Source: Secundilactobacillus paracollinoides DSM 15502 = JCM 11969 | GTDB lineage: Bacteria; Bacillota; Bacilli; Lactobacillales; Lactobacillaceae | NCBI RefSeq assembly: GCF_001311135.1 | Contig: NZ_BBAG01000001.1 | Span: 230,451 to 294,450 of the forward strand | DNA: 64,000 nt | Direction: 5' to 3' | In this document: positions 31,028 through 39,942 of the stretch, piece after piece | How positions within the stretch are numbered: position 1 is the stretch's first letter | Layout of the letters: each line of letters starts with the position of its first letter | Notes under the pieces: model-generated | Seen by the model: the letters and a program-made list of their open reading frames with translations, nothing else | The model's database searches: none | Told to the model about the DNA's origin: nothing | Translations under genes and position numbers: made by a program

Positions 31028-31276
31028 CCCGGTGCATCGTCGGAATTTTATAATTTTTTAAGCACTTTACTGAAGCTTAGACATTTGAACAAAACGCTGT
31101 CACACCAATGATGTAACCCGTATCATTCAAATTCTCATTTTCCTCACATTTGTTTTTTAGTTCGAATTAAGGTCAAATTGGTTAACTAGTAACCGTAGAC
31201 ATGCAGGACAACCAAACCACATGTCCAATCAATCTAGCCGACACGCTATCGTCATTAAAAAAAGGAGTGTCTTACC

Positions 31277-31536
31277 ATGTTAATCGACCAAAATAAAGAA
31301 CTAAAAACGTTACCGCAGCACAAATCATTGAAGTGACTTACCCCGTTATTAAAGCCCGCACCGAAACCGGGTCGCTGGTTGAAGTCAACGTTTCGCCAAC
31401 CGAGAAACAGGACCCGCTTTTCTGGGAAGAAGTCCGCAGTATCCTGAAAGCAAAACTCTGGGTGCCGATGGGCAAGAAGTACCACCAGTTGATCGATAAT
31501 GGGTGGTTGTTGGATAACTCGGCGTTGAGCTATTAA
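31277..31536 (+). pseudogene. Small hypothetical protein, one frameshift
   Basis: Two short frames join into an 86-aa protein if one base is added near 31311 (AAAACGTTACC): MLIDQNKELKT, then VTAAQIIEVTYPVIKARTETG, ending DNGWLLDNSALSY. AAAGGAGTG precedes ATG 31277 and a strong terminator follows, which supports a real monocistronic gene. I do not recognise the family. No membrane segment; mixed alpha/beta composition. Confidence 0.6.
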
Positions 31537-31550
31537 TCATGAAAAAGCAA

Positions 31551-31587
31551 AAAAGTCTAGAAACCTTTATGAGATTTCTAGACTTTT
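31551..31587. terminator. Terminator
   Basis: AAAAGTCTAGAAA pairs with TTTCTAGACTTTT, followed by TT; serves the small gene and perhaps the convergent acetyltransferase. Confidence 0.8.
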
Positions 31588-31616
31588 TTGTTTTACTTTG
31601 AGGTATAAGTACACGT

Positions 31617-32180
31617 TTAGAATTCAGAAAGTGACTTGATAGGCTTAGCAGGGACACCAGCCATCAATGTGTTATCTGGTACATCACTATTCACAACAGC
31701 GCCAGCAGCGACTACGACATTATTGCCAATCGTTACACCTGGCAAGATAACAACGTTGCCTCCAAGCCAAACATCGTTGCCAATTGTAATCGGTAAAGCC
31801 TTGGCTTTGTATTCTCGACGCCCACTGGCAGTCATTGGATGATTGACAGTATAGATACCGACGTTTGGTCCAATCATGACGTGGTTTCCCATAGTGACAG
31901 GTGCGATATCCAAAATAGTCAGATTATAGTTACTCAGAAAATCATCGCCAACGTGAATGTTTTTGCCGTAATCGCAATGAAAAGGGGCTTGGACGGACAG
32001 TCTTGTACCCGCTGTACCAAACAAGTCACGAATTTTTGCAGTTTGGGCTGCCGCGTCTGTTGCAGGGAGGGCATTAAAGTCCTGGCAAAGTTGTGCGGCA
32101 CGGGCTTTACGCGCAACAACTGCACTGTCTAAAAAATAGTACCAGTCACCATTATTCAGCTTCTCTAATTCAGATTTCAT
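31617..32180 (-). CDS. Sugar O-acetyltransferase (maltose/galactoside acetyltransferase family)
   Basis: A 187-aa left-handed beta-helix acetyltransferase. N-terminal Mac domain (MKSELEKLNNGDWYYFLD), then hexapeptide repeats and the catalytic histidine in YTVNHPMTAS. GNDVWLGGNVVILPGVTIGN and AGVPAKPIK are family marks. Transfers acetyl from acetyl-CoA to sugars, probably as detoxification. ATG 32180 is preferred (AAAGGA 8 bases upstream) over ATG 32189 (3 bases). The promoter at 32202-32232 is MerR type and back-to-back with that of the aldo/keto reductase at 32328. Confidence 0.9.
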   Translation of the reverse strand: MKSELEKLNNGDWYYFLDSAVVARKARAAQLCQDFNALPATDAAAQTAKIRDLFGTAGTRLSVQAPFHCDYGKNIHVGDDFLSNYNLTILDIAPVTMGNHVMIGPNVGIYTVNHPMTASGRREYKAKALPITIGNDVWLGGNVVILPGVTIGNNVVVAAGAVVNSDVPDNTLMAGVPAKPIKSLSEF

Positions 32181-32201
32181 GTCATCCATCCTTTCATGAT
32201 T

Positions 32202-32232
32202 ATTTTAGAACTTAGAGTAGCGTCTAAGTCAA
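32202..32232 (-). promoter_or_regulatory. MerR-type promoter of the acetyltransferase gene
   Basis: On the minus strand TTGACT (32232-32227), 19-base spacer, TAAAAT (32207-32202). Dyad ACTTAGA-N6-TCTAAGT at 32210-32229 in the spacer. Confidence 0.7.
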
Positions 32233-32265
32233 ACGCCTGTTAGTTTTAAACTTTAAAGCAAACTA

Positions 32266-32296
32266 GTGACTTAGAGCCCACTCAAGGTCGTAGGCT
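32266..32296 (+). promoter_or_regulatory. MerR-type promoter of the first tandem aldo/keto reductase
   Basis: GTGACT (32266-32271), 19-base spacer, TAGGCT (32291-32296). Imperfect dyad ACTTAGAGCCCACTCAAGGT at 32269-32288. Confidence 0.65.
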
Positions 32297-32327
32297 AATC
32301 CTTGTAATCAATTAAGGAGATGTTTAA

Positions 32328-33176
32328 ATGAGTCTTTTAACCGAAACATTCACCCTCAACAACGGCATTAAAATTCCTAAAGTCGGGTTTGGTACCTGGC
32401 AGATTCCCGATGGCGACACCGCGTATAACGCTGTTTCGAATGCGCTAAAGTTGGGCTACCGGCATATCGATACCGCCTACGTCTACCGCAATGAAAAAAG
32501 TGTTGGGAAGGCCATTAACGAATCTGGTATCGCGCGTGAAGATATCTACCTGACCTCAAAATTGCCCGCTGAGGTCAAGAATGCCGGTCAAGTTGCTGAC
32601 TACTTCAATGAGACACTCAGCAATCTCGACACCGACTATCTGGACCTCTACTTGATCCATGCGCCTTGGCCACTGAATCAGGTTGGTACCCGTTTTGATC
32701 AGGAAAACCTCGCTGTTTGGAAAGAACTGGAAAAACTGTATAAGACTGGCAAAATCAAGAGTATCGGAATTTCAAATTTCGATGCGCATGATGTTAAGAA
32801 TCTGTTAGACAACGCCGAAATCGTTCCAGCGGTCAATCAAATCATGTATTATGCTGGGTTTACCCAGCCTGAAAATACAAAATTTGCGCAAGACAACGGC
32901 ATTTTGGTTGAAGCCTACTCACCACTAGCAACCGATGATCTGTTAAACAATCCAACCATGACCAGTTTAGCCAAGCAGTACACCGTTTCAGTACCCCAAC
33001 TGGCACTTCGGTTCGTCATTCAAAACGGTGTCTTGCCGCTGCCCAAGGCAACCTCAAAGACTCACATTGAAGCCAACACTGAATTAGACTTTACCATCAG
33101 TGATGCTGACATGACGACCTTAAATGCAATGCAGGACACGGCACCGACCCATTACCATAACGCAACGGAAAAATAA
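32328..33176 (+). CDS. Aldo/keto reductase (2,5-diketo-D-gluconate reductase family), first tandem copy
   Basis: A complete 282-aa enzyme with the catalytic tetrad Asp48, Tyr53 (GYRHIDTAYVYRNE), Lys78 (TSKLP) and His111 (LIHAPWP), and the NADPH-binding KIKSIGISNFD and LPKATSKTHIEAN blocks. AGGAGATG upstream of ATG. Reduces aldehydes and ketones (methylglyoxal, diketogluconate and similar). Downstream at 33307 is a close paralogue whose promoter and leader are duplicated too. The MerR-type promoter suggests induction by reactive carbonyls or oxidative stress, which is inference. Confidence 0.92.
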   Translation: MSLLTETFTLNNGIKIPKVGFGTWQIPDGDTAYNAVSNALKLGYRHIDTAYVYRNEKSVGKAINESGIAREDIYLTSKLPAEVKNAGQVADYFNETLSNLDTDYLDLYLIHAPWPLNQVGTRFDQENLAVWKELEKLYKTGKIKSIGISNFDAHDVKNLLDNAEIVPAVNQIMYYAGFTQPENTKFAQDNGILVEAYSPLATDDLLNNPTMTSLAKQYTVSVPQLALRFVIQNGVLPLPKATSKTHIEANTELDFTISDADMTTLNAMQDTAPTHYHNATEK

Positions 33177-33244
33177 ATAATTGAAGGAAAAAGTTTGAGA
33201 CCAAAATGGAAGGACAGTCAGCTTTAAATTTCAAAGCAAACTAG

Positions 33245-33275
33245 TTGACTTAGACCCTACTCAAGGTCGTAAGCT
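33245..33275 (+). promoter_or_regulatory. MerR-type promoter of the second tandem aldo/keto reductase
   Basis: TTGACT (33245-33250), 19-base spacer, TAAGCT (33270-33275); operator-like ACTTAGACCCTACTCAAGGT at 33248-33267. Nearly identical to the promoter at 32266. Confidence 0.7.
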
Positions 33276-33306
33276 TATCCTTGTAATCAATTAAGGAGAT
33301 GTTCAA

Positions 33307-34155
33307 ATGAGTATTTTAACTGAAACGTTCACCCTCAACAACGGCGTTAAGATTCCTAAAGTCGGGTTTGGTACCTGGCAGATCCCCGATGGCGACACCG
33401 CGTATAACGCCGTCGCTAACGCGTTAAAGGCAGGCTACCGGCATATCGATACCGCCTACGTCTATGGCAACGAAAAGAGTGTCGGCAAGGCCATTAACGA
33501 TTCTGGCATCGCCCGGGAAGACATCTTTCTGGCCTCAAAATTACCTGGTGAGGTTAAGGATGCCAGCCAGGTTGCTGACTATTTCAACACGACACTCAGT
33601 AATCTCGACACCGACTATCTGGACTTGTACCTGATCCATGCGCCGTGGCCATGGAGCCAAATCGGCACGCGCTTCGATAAGGAAAACGTGGCCGTTTGGA
33701 AAGAACTGGAAAAACTCTATCAGACCGGTAAGATCAAGAGCATCGGGATCTCTAACTTCGATGCCCATGATGTTAAAAACTTGCTGGACAACACTGAAAT
33801 TGTGCCCGCCGTCGACCAAATTCAGTACTATGCAGGCTTTACGCAGCCTGAAAATACGAAATTTGCGCAGGATAATGGCATCTTGGTTGAAGCTTACTCA
33901 CCACTGGCCACCGGTGATTTGCTGACCAACCCAACCATGACCAGTTTAGCCGACCAGTACAGTGTTTCTGTACCACAACTGGCACTCCGGTTTGTGATTC
34001 AAAATGGCTTACTGCCGCTGCCTAAGTCAACCTCAGAAGCGCACATTGAAGCCAACGCTGAATTAGACTTTACGATCAGCGACGATGATATGGCTAAGTT
34101 AAACGCTATTCAGGATGCTGCGCCGACTCATTTCCATAATCCTACACAAAAATAA
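33307..34155 (+). CDS. Aldo/keto reductase (2,5-diketo-D-gluconate reductase family), second tandem copy
   Basis: A complete 282-aa protein, the same length as the gene at 32328 and very similar throughout. It keeps the same catalytic residues (Asp48, Tyr53, Lys78, His111). Differences cluster outside the active site (for example YVYGNE for YVYRNE, APWPWSQ for APWPLNQ). The duplication includes the promoter, the leader and the ribosome-binding site (AATTAAGGAGATGTT). A hairpin element follows 5 bases after the stop. Confidence 0.92.
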   Translation: MSILTETFTLNNGVKIPKVGFGTWQIPDGDTAYNAVANALKAGYRHIDTAYVYGNEKSVGKAINDSGIAREDIFLASKLPGEVKDASQVADYFNTTLSNLDTDYLDLYLIHAPWPWSQIGTRFDKENVAVWKELEKLYQTGKIKSIGISNFDAHDVKNLLDNTEIVPAVDQIQYYAGFTQPENTKFAQDNGILVEAYSPLATGDLLTNPTMTSLADQYSVSVPQLALRFVIQNGLLPLPKSTSEAHIEANAELDFTISDDDMAKLNAIQDAAPTHFHNPTQK

Positions 34156-34159
34156 GAGA

Positions 34160-34276
34160 GTGGAGAAAAACGGGTGAGACCAGAACGTAAGAGCAGCTAG
34201 TGGAAAATCCTGGGCCTGGATTTTTCACTAGCTGCTCTTACGTGGCCGGTCTCAGTTTTTCGGAACTCATTTCCGC
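34160..34276 (+). repeat. Dispersed hairpin element, copy 3
   Basis: 24-base arms (34187-34210, 34218-34241) with a single G-T mismatch around loop TGGGCCT. Outer GTGAGACC pairs with GGTCTCA. The arm sequences differ from the other copies but remain self-complementary. Confidence 0.8.
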
Positions 34277-34433
34277 TACATGACAGAGAAAGAGTACCCC
34301 AAGTCTCTAACTTGCCTAGTCGTAGCAAGACTCCCGGAAGAAGTAGTTTCAGTCCCCACTCATCATTTCATTGACTCAGAATTTCTCTCAGGTCAAACGC
34401 CTACAACCGCGTTCTTTTCATCTTGACTTCCAT

Positions 34434-34476
34434 TGACTCGATAGTCATTGACTGGCAAGTTCAGCCATTCTATACT
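34434..34476 (+). promoter_or_regulatory. Promoter and candidate TetR operator of the ABC exporter operon
   Basis: TTGACT (34448-34453), 17-base spacer, TATACT (34471-34476). Directly upstream the dyad TGACT-CGAT-AGTCA (34434-34447) abuts the -35; TTGACT-like words repeat at 34423 and 34433. Operator role for the TetR encoded at 37077 is inferred. Confidence 0.65.
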
Positions 34477-34527
34477 TTAGCCATCAAGACAGATACCGCG
34501 AATTAACGGTATCGCTGAGGGGTGAGA

Positions 34528-35452
34528 ATGATGAGTGACATTTTAACAGTGGACCATCTAGAAAAGAAGTTCGGGAAGTTCCAAGCTTTAAAGAACATTA
34601 CCATGACGATTCATGCGGGGGAAGTTTTTGGGTTTATCGGGCCAAACGGGGCCGGCAAGTCAACGACGATTCGAACACTGCTGGGAATCTTACGGCCAAC
34701 GAAGGGGTCGGCGCAGATCTTTGGCATGGACGTCTGGCAGGATGCCGTTGCGATTCATAAACGGATTGCCTACGTGCCCGGCGACGTTTATCTTTGGCCC
34801 AACCTGACTGGGGGGCGAGGTGATTGATTTGTTGCTGCGGCTGAATGGGCAGCAACATTCTGCGAAGACGGATGCGTTGATCAAGGACTTTGAATTGGAT
34901 GTATCGAAGAAAGCGCGAACTTATTCCAAGGGGAATCGGCAAAAAGTGGCGCTCGTTGCGGCGTTTTCGAGTGATGCCGACTTTTACATTTTCGATGAAC
35001 CGACTAGTGGGCTGGATCCGCTGATGGAAGAGGTCTTCCAAAAACAGGTTTTAGCGTTAAAAACTGTTGGTAAAAGTGTACTGCTGTCATCGCATATTTT
35101 AAGTGAAGTGGAACGAATGTGTGACCGCATCGCCATCATCCGTAAGGGTGAGATCATTGAGATCGGCAGTTTGAGTGAGATGCGCCAGCTGAGCCGGAGC
35201 ACCATCACCGTCACGACTAGCCAGCCGCTTGCGGCCGTTGCCAACATGACCGGTGTGCATAGTTTTGATGAAAAAACGGCTACCCAAGCGATCTTCTCAG
35301 TTGATTCAGAGCACGTCGGTTCGGTTATGACGGCGCTTGGACAACTGGGTATCCTCCAGCTGCAGAGCACGCCGCCGACCCTTGAAGATCTCTTCTTGCG
35401 GTACTACAACCAGGACAACAGTGAAGCGGGTGACGGTCATGACAGCAAGTAA
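34528..35452 (+). pseudogene. ABC exporter ATP-binding protein, one frameshift
   Basis: Restored length is about 307 aa. Walker A GPNGAGKSTT, signature YSKGNRQKVALVAAF (a YSKGN variant of LSGGQ usual in ABC-2 exporters), Walker B FYIFDEPTSGLDP and the H-loop SSHIL. The break is at 34810-34815: six G where five restore NLTGGEVIDLLLRL, an insertion in a homopolymer. It overlaps the permease gene and forms an operon ATPase-permease-TetR. Confidence 0.88.
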
Positions 35453-37061
35453 ACTGACAGGAACTGGTGCCTTACTCAGACTTAATTTACGGCATGACTG
35501 GTTAAAGATCGTGTATTGGTGGATCGCACTGATCGGCCTCATGACCGCAGCTGCTGTAAAATTTGATGGCATGTATGGGACCACCAAAGCCATGAACTCC
35601 ATTATCACAACGTTAAAGACACCGGCGATGGTTTCACTATTAGGCCCATTTACCGGAACAAAGCCGTACACTGTCGCCATGGTGTATGGCGCCGAAATGA
35701 TGGTGTTTATGGGACTGTTTGCCGCCATGATGAACCTGTACTTCGCGGTGCACGCCACCCGGATGCAAGAAGATGACGGCACAACGGAACTGTTGCTGGC
35801 GCATGCGGTTGGCCGGCAAAGTCCATTAGTGGCCGCAATCGGCGAACTCGTTTTCATTAACCTTGGCGCCGGCGTGCTTGAGGCGTTGGTGCTTCAATTT
35901 GCTGGGATGAGTGGCGCAAACGCCGCTGGTAACTGGCTGTTTGGCCTTGGTCTGGCTGCTTTCGGATTCATGTTTGGCGTATTCGCGCTCTTCTTTAGTC
36001 AAATCGTCAACAACGGGCGGAGTGCCACGATTCTGAGTTATATTTTCCTCGCGGTGCTGTTCATCGCCCGAATGGGGACGGATGTGCAAAACCCCAAGTA
36101 CACGTGGTGGACCATTTTTGGCTGGATCGAAAAAATGAAACTCTACACCGGTAACGACTGGACACCCGTCTGGATGATGCTTATTCTGAGCGTGGTCATG
36201 CTGATTGTCACCGTGCTCGTGGCCGTTCGGCGCGACATTGGTGCCGGAATAGTTGCTCCGAGAAACGGCCGCAAGACTGCCAGCGTGTGGTTGCGCGGAC
36301 CCATTACACTGCTTATGCGGTTGGACCGGGTTAGCACAGCCATCTGGCTCATTGGGTTAGCGCTGTTTGGGGCAAGTTACGGCTCAATCTTTGGTACGGT
36401 GGGGGATCTGGTCAAAACGAATCCAACGCTGGGCCAACTGCTTGGCAGCGCGGCGGTTAAGAGTGCCAATAAGACCATCATTCTGGGACTGGCAAATAAG
36501 CTGACGATCATTTTCGTGGTCGTGGCGTCGATTCCACCGCTGATGACGCTGTTGAAGCTCAACACCGACGACAAGAAGGGCTACTTGGAAGCCGTCCATG
36601 CTAAACCAGTGTCACGGTTGCGGTTATTTATCACCTATACTGGGCATGCCTTGGCAGTGGGCACTGTCAGCTTCGCGCTCGCCATCTACGGCATGGCGTT
36701 TGCGGGACAGCAGTCCATGGCGTACATGCCAGTTTCGGTCGGCCAGCTCATGCGTGGTTTCGTCGGCTTTTGGCCAGCCTTGTTAGTTGTCTGCGGTATC
36801 GCGGCCGTTTTAGTTGGGGCGCTGCCAAAGGTCCAGTCGGTCGTTTGGATCTTACCGATCTACGGGGTCTTCTCACTGTACATTGGCGCGTTGCTTGACC
36901 TGCCAAAATGGGCGCAACGCATTTCACCATACGGTTGGGTCAACTCAGTTCCCAGCCATGCAGTCAATTGGACGACCTTTAGCTGGATGACTGTTTTAGG
37001 AATCATCTTGTTGATGATTGGTTACGGGTGCTACCGGCGCCGTGACTTGACGATGAATTAG
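35439..37061 (+). CDS. ABC exporter permease (ABC-2 type, 12 TM)
   Basis: A 540-aa membrane protein with about 12 segments, two homologous halves of six, and cytoplasmic basic loops (VRRDIGAGIVAPRNGRK; NTDDKKGYLEAVHAKPVSR). This resembles the large multidrug or polyketide exporter permeases of Firmicutes. ATG 35439 (or GTG 35430) overlaps the ATPase stop. Exports an unknown compound, perhaps a drug or peptide, when the downstream TetR is released. Confidence 0.85.
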   Translation: MTASKLTGTGALLRLNLRHDWLKIVYWWIALIGLMTAAAVKFDGMYGTTKAMNSIITTLKTPAMVSLLGPFTGTKPYTVAMVYGAEMMVFMGLFAAMMNLYFAVHATRMQEDDGTTELLLAHAVGRQSPLVAAIGELVFINLGAGVLEALVLQFAGMSGANAAGNWLFGLGLAAFGFMFGVFALFFSQIVNNGRSATILSYIFLAVLFIARMGTDVQNPKYTWWTIFGWIEKMKLYTGNDWTPVWMMLILSVVMLIVTVLVAVRRDIGAGIVAPRNGRKTASVWLRGPITLLMRLDRVSTAIWLIGLALFGASYGSIFGTVGDLVKTNPTLGQLLGSAAVKSANKTIILGLANKLTIIFVVVASIPPLMTLLKLNTDDKKGYLEAVHAKPVSRLRLFITYTGHALAVGTVSFALAIYGMAFAGQQSMAYMPVSVGQLMRGFVGFWPALLVVCGIAAVLVGALPKVQSVVWILPIYGVFSLYIGALLDLPKWAQRISPYGWVNSVPSHAVNWTTFSWMTVLGIILLMIGYGCYRRRDLTMN

Positions 37062-37076
37062 AAAGGAGCGGTGACC

Positions 37077-37739
37077 GTGGCAGCACGACCAAAAGCAGCA
37101 GTGAAGGGCGAGATTCCAAAGGACCCCGAAAAGGTGGATCGTATCCTGACCAGTGCGCTGCACGAATTTGCGCAGGCCGGGTTTCGCAACGCCAAAACGG
37201 ATGTGATTGCCAGTGAGGCACAGGTGTCGAAGGGGTTGTTATTTCACTATTTCGGCAACAAAGCCAACCTGTATTACGAGGTGTCGAAGTGGTCGCTGGC
37301 GAGGATGAATCGGGCAGCTGACTTCAACGTTTGGCAGTCAGCGCCCAACCTCAAGGTGATGATCGAGCGCGCGATGCGATATAAAATCAAAATGCAGCTG
37401 GATTATCAAGACGACTTCGCATTTTCACTTGCGCTATATGGCGGCACAAACAAATTTCCCGAAGCATTGGCAGCAAAACTGCAGGGCCTATTGGATGGCG
37501 AAATGAAAATGGCCACCACAGATCTGGCGGGGCCGGTGCTCGATCGCATGACCCTGCGTGAAGGGGTTAGTCTGGAAACTGTCAGGGGACTATTTCTGAT
37601 GATGGCGAACCTCATCTCAGACAAGGCACAGGCCTATATGACGGACCATCCAGACGTCAAAGTGGATGATTTGGAATGGTTAGTTCAAGAATCACTGGGG
37701 TATATCGATGTTTTGGAACATGGATTTTTAGCTGAATAG
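37077..37739 (+). CDS. TetR family regulator of the ABC exporter operon
   Basis: A 220-aa TetR protein. The DNA-binding domain includes ILTSALHEFAQAGFRNAKTD and ASEAQVSKGLLFHYFGNKAN; the C-terminal ligand domain is of the TetR_C type seen with exporters. GTG 37077 is 8 bases from AAAGGAG, better than GTG 37071. It is the last gene of the operon and probably represses it through the dyad at 34434. A terminator shared in sequence with 43576 follows. Confidence 0.88.
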   Translation: MAARPKAAVKGEIPKDPEKVDRILTSALHEFAQAGFRNAKTDVIASEAQVSKGLLFHYFGNKANLYYEVSKWSLARMNRAADFNVWQSAPNLKVMIERAMRYKIKMQLDYQDDFAFSLALYGGTNKFPEALAAKLQGLLDGEMKMATTDLAGPVLDRMTLREGVSLETVRGLFLMMANLISDKAQAYMTDHPDVKVDDLEWLVQESLGYIDVLEHGFLAE

Positions 37740-37740
37740 A

Positions 37741-37780
37741 ACACAAAAACCGTAGCGAAATTACTCGCTACGTTTTTGTG
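37741..37780. terminator. Terminator, left copy of a 28-bp direct repeat
   Basis: CGTAGCGA-AATTAC-TCGCTACG flanked by ACACAAAAA / TTTTTGTGT. Bases 37745-37772 are identical to 43576-43603, so the same hairpin brackets the low-G+C island. Confidence 0.85.
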
Positions 37781-37781
37781 T

Positions 37782-38242
37782 TCTATTTTTAAAATAAATT
37801 CAATAATTCAAGAAATGGTCTGCAAATGGAATCTTTTAATAAAATATTGTCAAAAACACATATCGGTTCTAACCATGTTGAAAAATTATCTTTTAGTCTT
37901 TCTATTTTTCAGTTTAACTGAATACCAACGGCAACCTTTCACTTTAAAGGGTACAAAGCACTCAAAATTTTGCTCATTTTGAAAAATGTTGAATCTTAAC
38001 GCAACCTAAAAAGCAAAAGAAAACATTAAGTTGTTTTCATGCGTGATGGGTAAATCTTATCGCTGGTTATAGACACTAAATCACGGTCTGAGTTGATTGA
38101 CTGATTGCTAGGTAGCAAATTTGATTATTTTTAATGATTTGTCGCGCTATAATTTGTCGAGTCAGCATTAGAGTCAAGTTGTTGCTCAATGAGTTAACGA
38201 TGTGAGTCGAACAGACAATAAGTCTAAAACGAGGTGAATTAA
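37782..38242. other. A+T-rich intergenic leader of the island
   Basis: About 460 bases, clearly richer in A+T than sequence to the left. No convincing gene. TATAAT at 38148-38153 is a probable -10 for the ABC/sulfotransferase operon; TTGATT at 38121 is 21 bases upstream, too far for a standard -35, so an activator may be needed. Confidence 0.4.
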
Positions 38243-39036
38243 GTGAACGAAAATAGTATCGAACTTAAACATGTTTCCAAACGCTACCAGTCAGCAACCA
38301 AGCTATTCCAATCAAAATCGATATCGCCATTGGTTTTAAAAGACATCAATTTAACAATTCCTACTGGCGAATTTCACGTTTTTCTTGGTCAAAGCGGATG
38401 TGGTAAATCAACCCTTTTAAACATCATAGCCGGCTTTCTTCCTAAAACAAGTGGCCAGGTGCTCGTCAATGGCCATGAAGTGACTAAGCCTGGTAGTGAT
38501 CGAGGTGTCGTATTTCAAGATGCAGAAACAGCAATCTTTCCTTGGTTAACCGTTCAAGAAAACATTGGTTATGGCATGAAGATGCAGCACGTTTCTGAAA
38601 AAAAACGTCAGCCAATTATTCATCATAGTTTAAAGTTGGTTGGCTTAGAAGAACACGCAGATAAATATCCATATGAATTATCAGGAGGGATGAAGCAACG
38701 TGTTCAAATTGCCCGAAGTATTGCGAACAATCCTAGCATCCTAATTCTAGATGAACCTTTGGTGCTTTGGATGCCCAAACAAGACGAATTATGCAAAACG
38801 AATTGATCAACATTTGGGAAAAAACAGGGAAAACGATTCTATTTGTAACCCATGACATTCAAGAAGCAGCGTATCTTGGTCAGAAAATTAGTATCTTTTC
38901 TAAGTCACCGGAATCACGTATTTCAATTACAGTTTCTGTCGATCAATCTTATCCAAGAAACTTATACTCAAATGAAAGTGAACAATTAGTGAATAGGATT
39001 AATGACTACTTTGAAGTAGGAGGACCAGCAAAATGA
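38243..39036 (+). pseudogene. ABC importer ATP-binding protein (SsuB/TauB/NrtD type), one frameshift
   Basis: Restored length is about 264 aa. Walker A LGQSGCGKST, Q-loop VVFQDAET, signature LSGGMKQRVQIAR, Walker B ILILDEP. The break is at 38758-38761: CCTTTGGTGC should be CCTTTTGGTGC, restoring DEPFGALDAQTRRIM. GAGGTG precedes GTG 38243. The stop overlaps the permease start as ATGA (39033-39036). Powers import of sulfonate-like or other small anionic substrates; the sulfotransferase genes downstream suggest a sulfated or sulfonated compound. Confidence 0.88.
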
Positions 39037-39921
39037 AAACAGTAAACGCCAAGCCTTCAAAAAGAACCGGTCTCAATAACACATTCATTGCATAAAGTAA
39101 AAAAGGTAAGTCGCCAAATTGAAGATGAGGATAGCTCAAAATTAAAAAATGCCCTGGCGTTTTTTGCGCAACGTGGATTACTAGCGTGGCTGTTACTTCT
39201 TGTAGTATGGCAAATTGCCGCGAATATGATGGGCAACAGTTTTCTATCAACACCGCTGAAAACTCTATCGGGCGCTGAAGAATTAATTAAAACTGGAACT
39301 CTGCAAAGTGATCTTCTCGTTAGTCTTTTCAGAATAGTTTGTGGGTGGTTAATTGGCACCATTATCGCTGTACCATTAGGACTAGTCGTTGGTCAATTCA
39401 AAATTGTCCGCTGGTTGATTGAACCACTAATCAACTTTTTTCGATTTGTTCCTGCTATCGGATTTTTGACACTGTTTCTGTTATGGTTCGGCGTTGGTGA
39501 AGTTTCAAAAGTGACGTTAATCATTTACGCGACAATGTTTCCCATCATTATCAATACGATTACTGGTGTTGTTGCAGTTGACCCGCTAAAAATTGAGTCT
39601 GCACAATCCCAAGGCGCTTCAAAATTTCAAATTTTTTATAGTGTCGTTATTCCATCGTCCATTCCCAGTATTTTTACAGGTGTTCGACTGGGTCTAGGTG
39701 GCGCAATCATTGCCATTGTTGCAGCTGAAATGCTCGCGGCACAAAATGGAATTGGTTATTTAATTTACACGTCAAGGCTTTATTACAGAACAGACTGGAT
39801 TTTTGTTGGTATTTTTATTCTGGGTTTTCTTGGCTATATCTCGGATATGATTTTGAGATTATTTGGCAACGTTGCGCTCCGAAAATACGGCATTTCTGAC
39901 AAACAGCGAATCATAAAATAA
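39033..39921 (+). pseudogene. ABC importer permease (SsuC/TauC type), one probable frameshift near the start
   Basis: Restored length is about 295 aa. Six membrane segments and the permease-ATPase coupling motif ESAQSQGASKFQIFYSVVIPSSIP (EAA loop) identify a BPD_transp_1 importer. ATG 39033 overlaps the ATPase stop. Reading it gives only 20 codons; if one A is removed near 39045-39048 (GTAAACGCC), the frame continues T-P-S-L-Q-K-E-P-V-S into KKVSRQIEDEDSS. Alternatively translation starts at TTG 39088. Translational coupling favours the first. Confidence 0.8.
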
Positions 39922-39942
39922 TTAAAGGGAGCGTTTATTGTC

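Noticed and set aside
37776..37982. Short plus-strand frame after the terminator at 37741
   Set aside because: No ribosome-binding site, Lys/Phe/Ser-rich peptide as expected from A+T-rich noncoding DNA.
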